A stretch of DNA of 14,662 nucleotides, taken from contig JBFXIU010000076.1 of NCBI GenBank assembly GCA_050175615.1, forward strand, positions 1 to 14,662, given 5' to 3'. Below, in pieces: positions 14,519 through 14,662 of this stretch. The notes beneath the pieces are model-generated. The model was given only the letters and a program-made list of their open reading frames with translations. It did no database searches and was not told where the DNA came from. The first letter of the stretch is position 1. The number at the start of each line of letters is the position of its first letter. A program made the position numbers and the translations under genes. The stretch comes from CAYXXZ01 sp050175615. GTDB taxonomy: Bacteria; Pseudomonadota; Gammaproteobacteria; Pseudomonadales; Porticoccaceae.

Positions 14519-14535
14519 GCGGATCTGACACTCGC

Positions 14536-14662
14536 TGTCCCGTCCTGGAATAGGTTTACACAGTGAGGACCTATTATGGATGAACGCCTATCGACGCGCC
14601 GTAAGCGCACCCAGCGTGATTACACAATGGGCTTTAAATTGCAGGTTGTAGACGCTGTTGAA
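14536..14662 (+). mobile_element. Left end of an IS3-like insertion sequence, cut by the window edge
   Basis: The element appears to begin near TGTCCCGTCCTGGAATAGG (14536 onward), followed by GTTTACAC and a leader with GAGGA, which resembles the terminal inverted repeat and leader of IS3-family elements as I remember them. It is followed by a transposase start. The exact left boundary and the target duplication cannot be set without the right end. Confidence 0.55.
14576..14662 (+). CDS. Transposase OrfA-like protein, N-terminal fragment (runs off the window)
   Basis: Twenty-nine codons are visible before the window ends. The product starts MDERLSTRRKRTQRDYTMG and continues FKLQVVDAVE, which resembles the start of IS3-family OrfA proteins, whose first helix of the HTH has the Y-T-x-x-F-K-x-x-V-V pattern. 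GAGGA (14565-14569) lies 6 nt before the ATG. The rest of the HTH and any OrfB lie outside the window. The family call rests on a short stretch. Confidence 0.65.
   Translation, partial: MDERLSTRRKRTQRDYTMGFKLQVVDAVE

Overview
The window looks like chromosomal DNA of a marine-type gammaproteobacterium. The ppx / trxA / rho arrangement (ppx divergent from trxA, rho downstream of trxA) is typical of that class, and Rho has the 419-residue length and motifs of the enterobacterial protein. I cannot name the genus; a Spongiibacter/Zhongshania-like relative is a guess from gene content.

Left part (1-5432), accessory in character. It holds a DUF7064-type (AttH/lipocalin-like) gene split by an in-frame TAG, a convergent NAD-type SDR oxidoreductase, a 437-bp gene-free block bounded by inverted repeats that looks like a non-autonomous mobile element (MITE-like), an LLM-class flavin/F420-type oxidoreductase, and an FUSC-type inner-membrane protein. 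Pieces of the same repeat lie at the left edge of the window and just before the FUSC gene. The DUF7064, SDR and LLM families often occur together in gene sets for lipophilic substrates such as steroids or terpenoids; that link is inference here.

Middle (5452-10260). On the minus strand an OxyR-like LysR regulator overlaps a lytic murein transglycosylase gene. Divergent from the regulator is a tight two-gene unit, a beta-carbonic anhydrase and a SulP anion transporter with a STAS domain, with overlapping stop and start codons and a strong intrinsic terminator. The likely job is bicarbonate uptake or CO2/HCO3- balance under control of the LysR protein. The regulator carries a His-rich cluster where OxyR has its peroxidatic cysteine, which is the most interesting protein-level observation in the window.

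Right part (10358-14662). A guanine/cytidine-deaminase-like protein, exopolyphosphatase (minus), thioredoxin and Rho (plus) follow. The trxA-rho interval holds two mutually exclusive hairpins, a consensus -10 box and a C-rich, G-poor rho leader. The window ends inside the first gene of an IS3-like insertion sequence whose apparent left end is only 17 bp after the rho stop codon.

No RNA genes, CRISPR arrays or phage genes were seen. I did not find a clear new multi-gene system. The best leads are the His-cluster regulator with the carbonic anhydrase-SulP unit, and the repeat element family.
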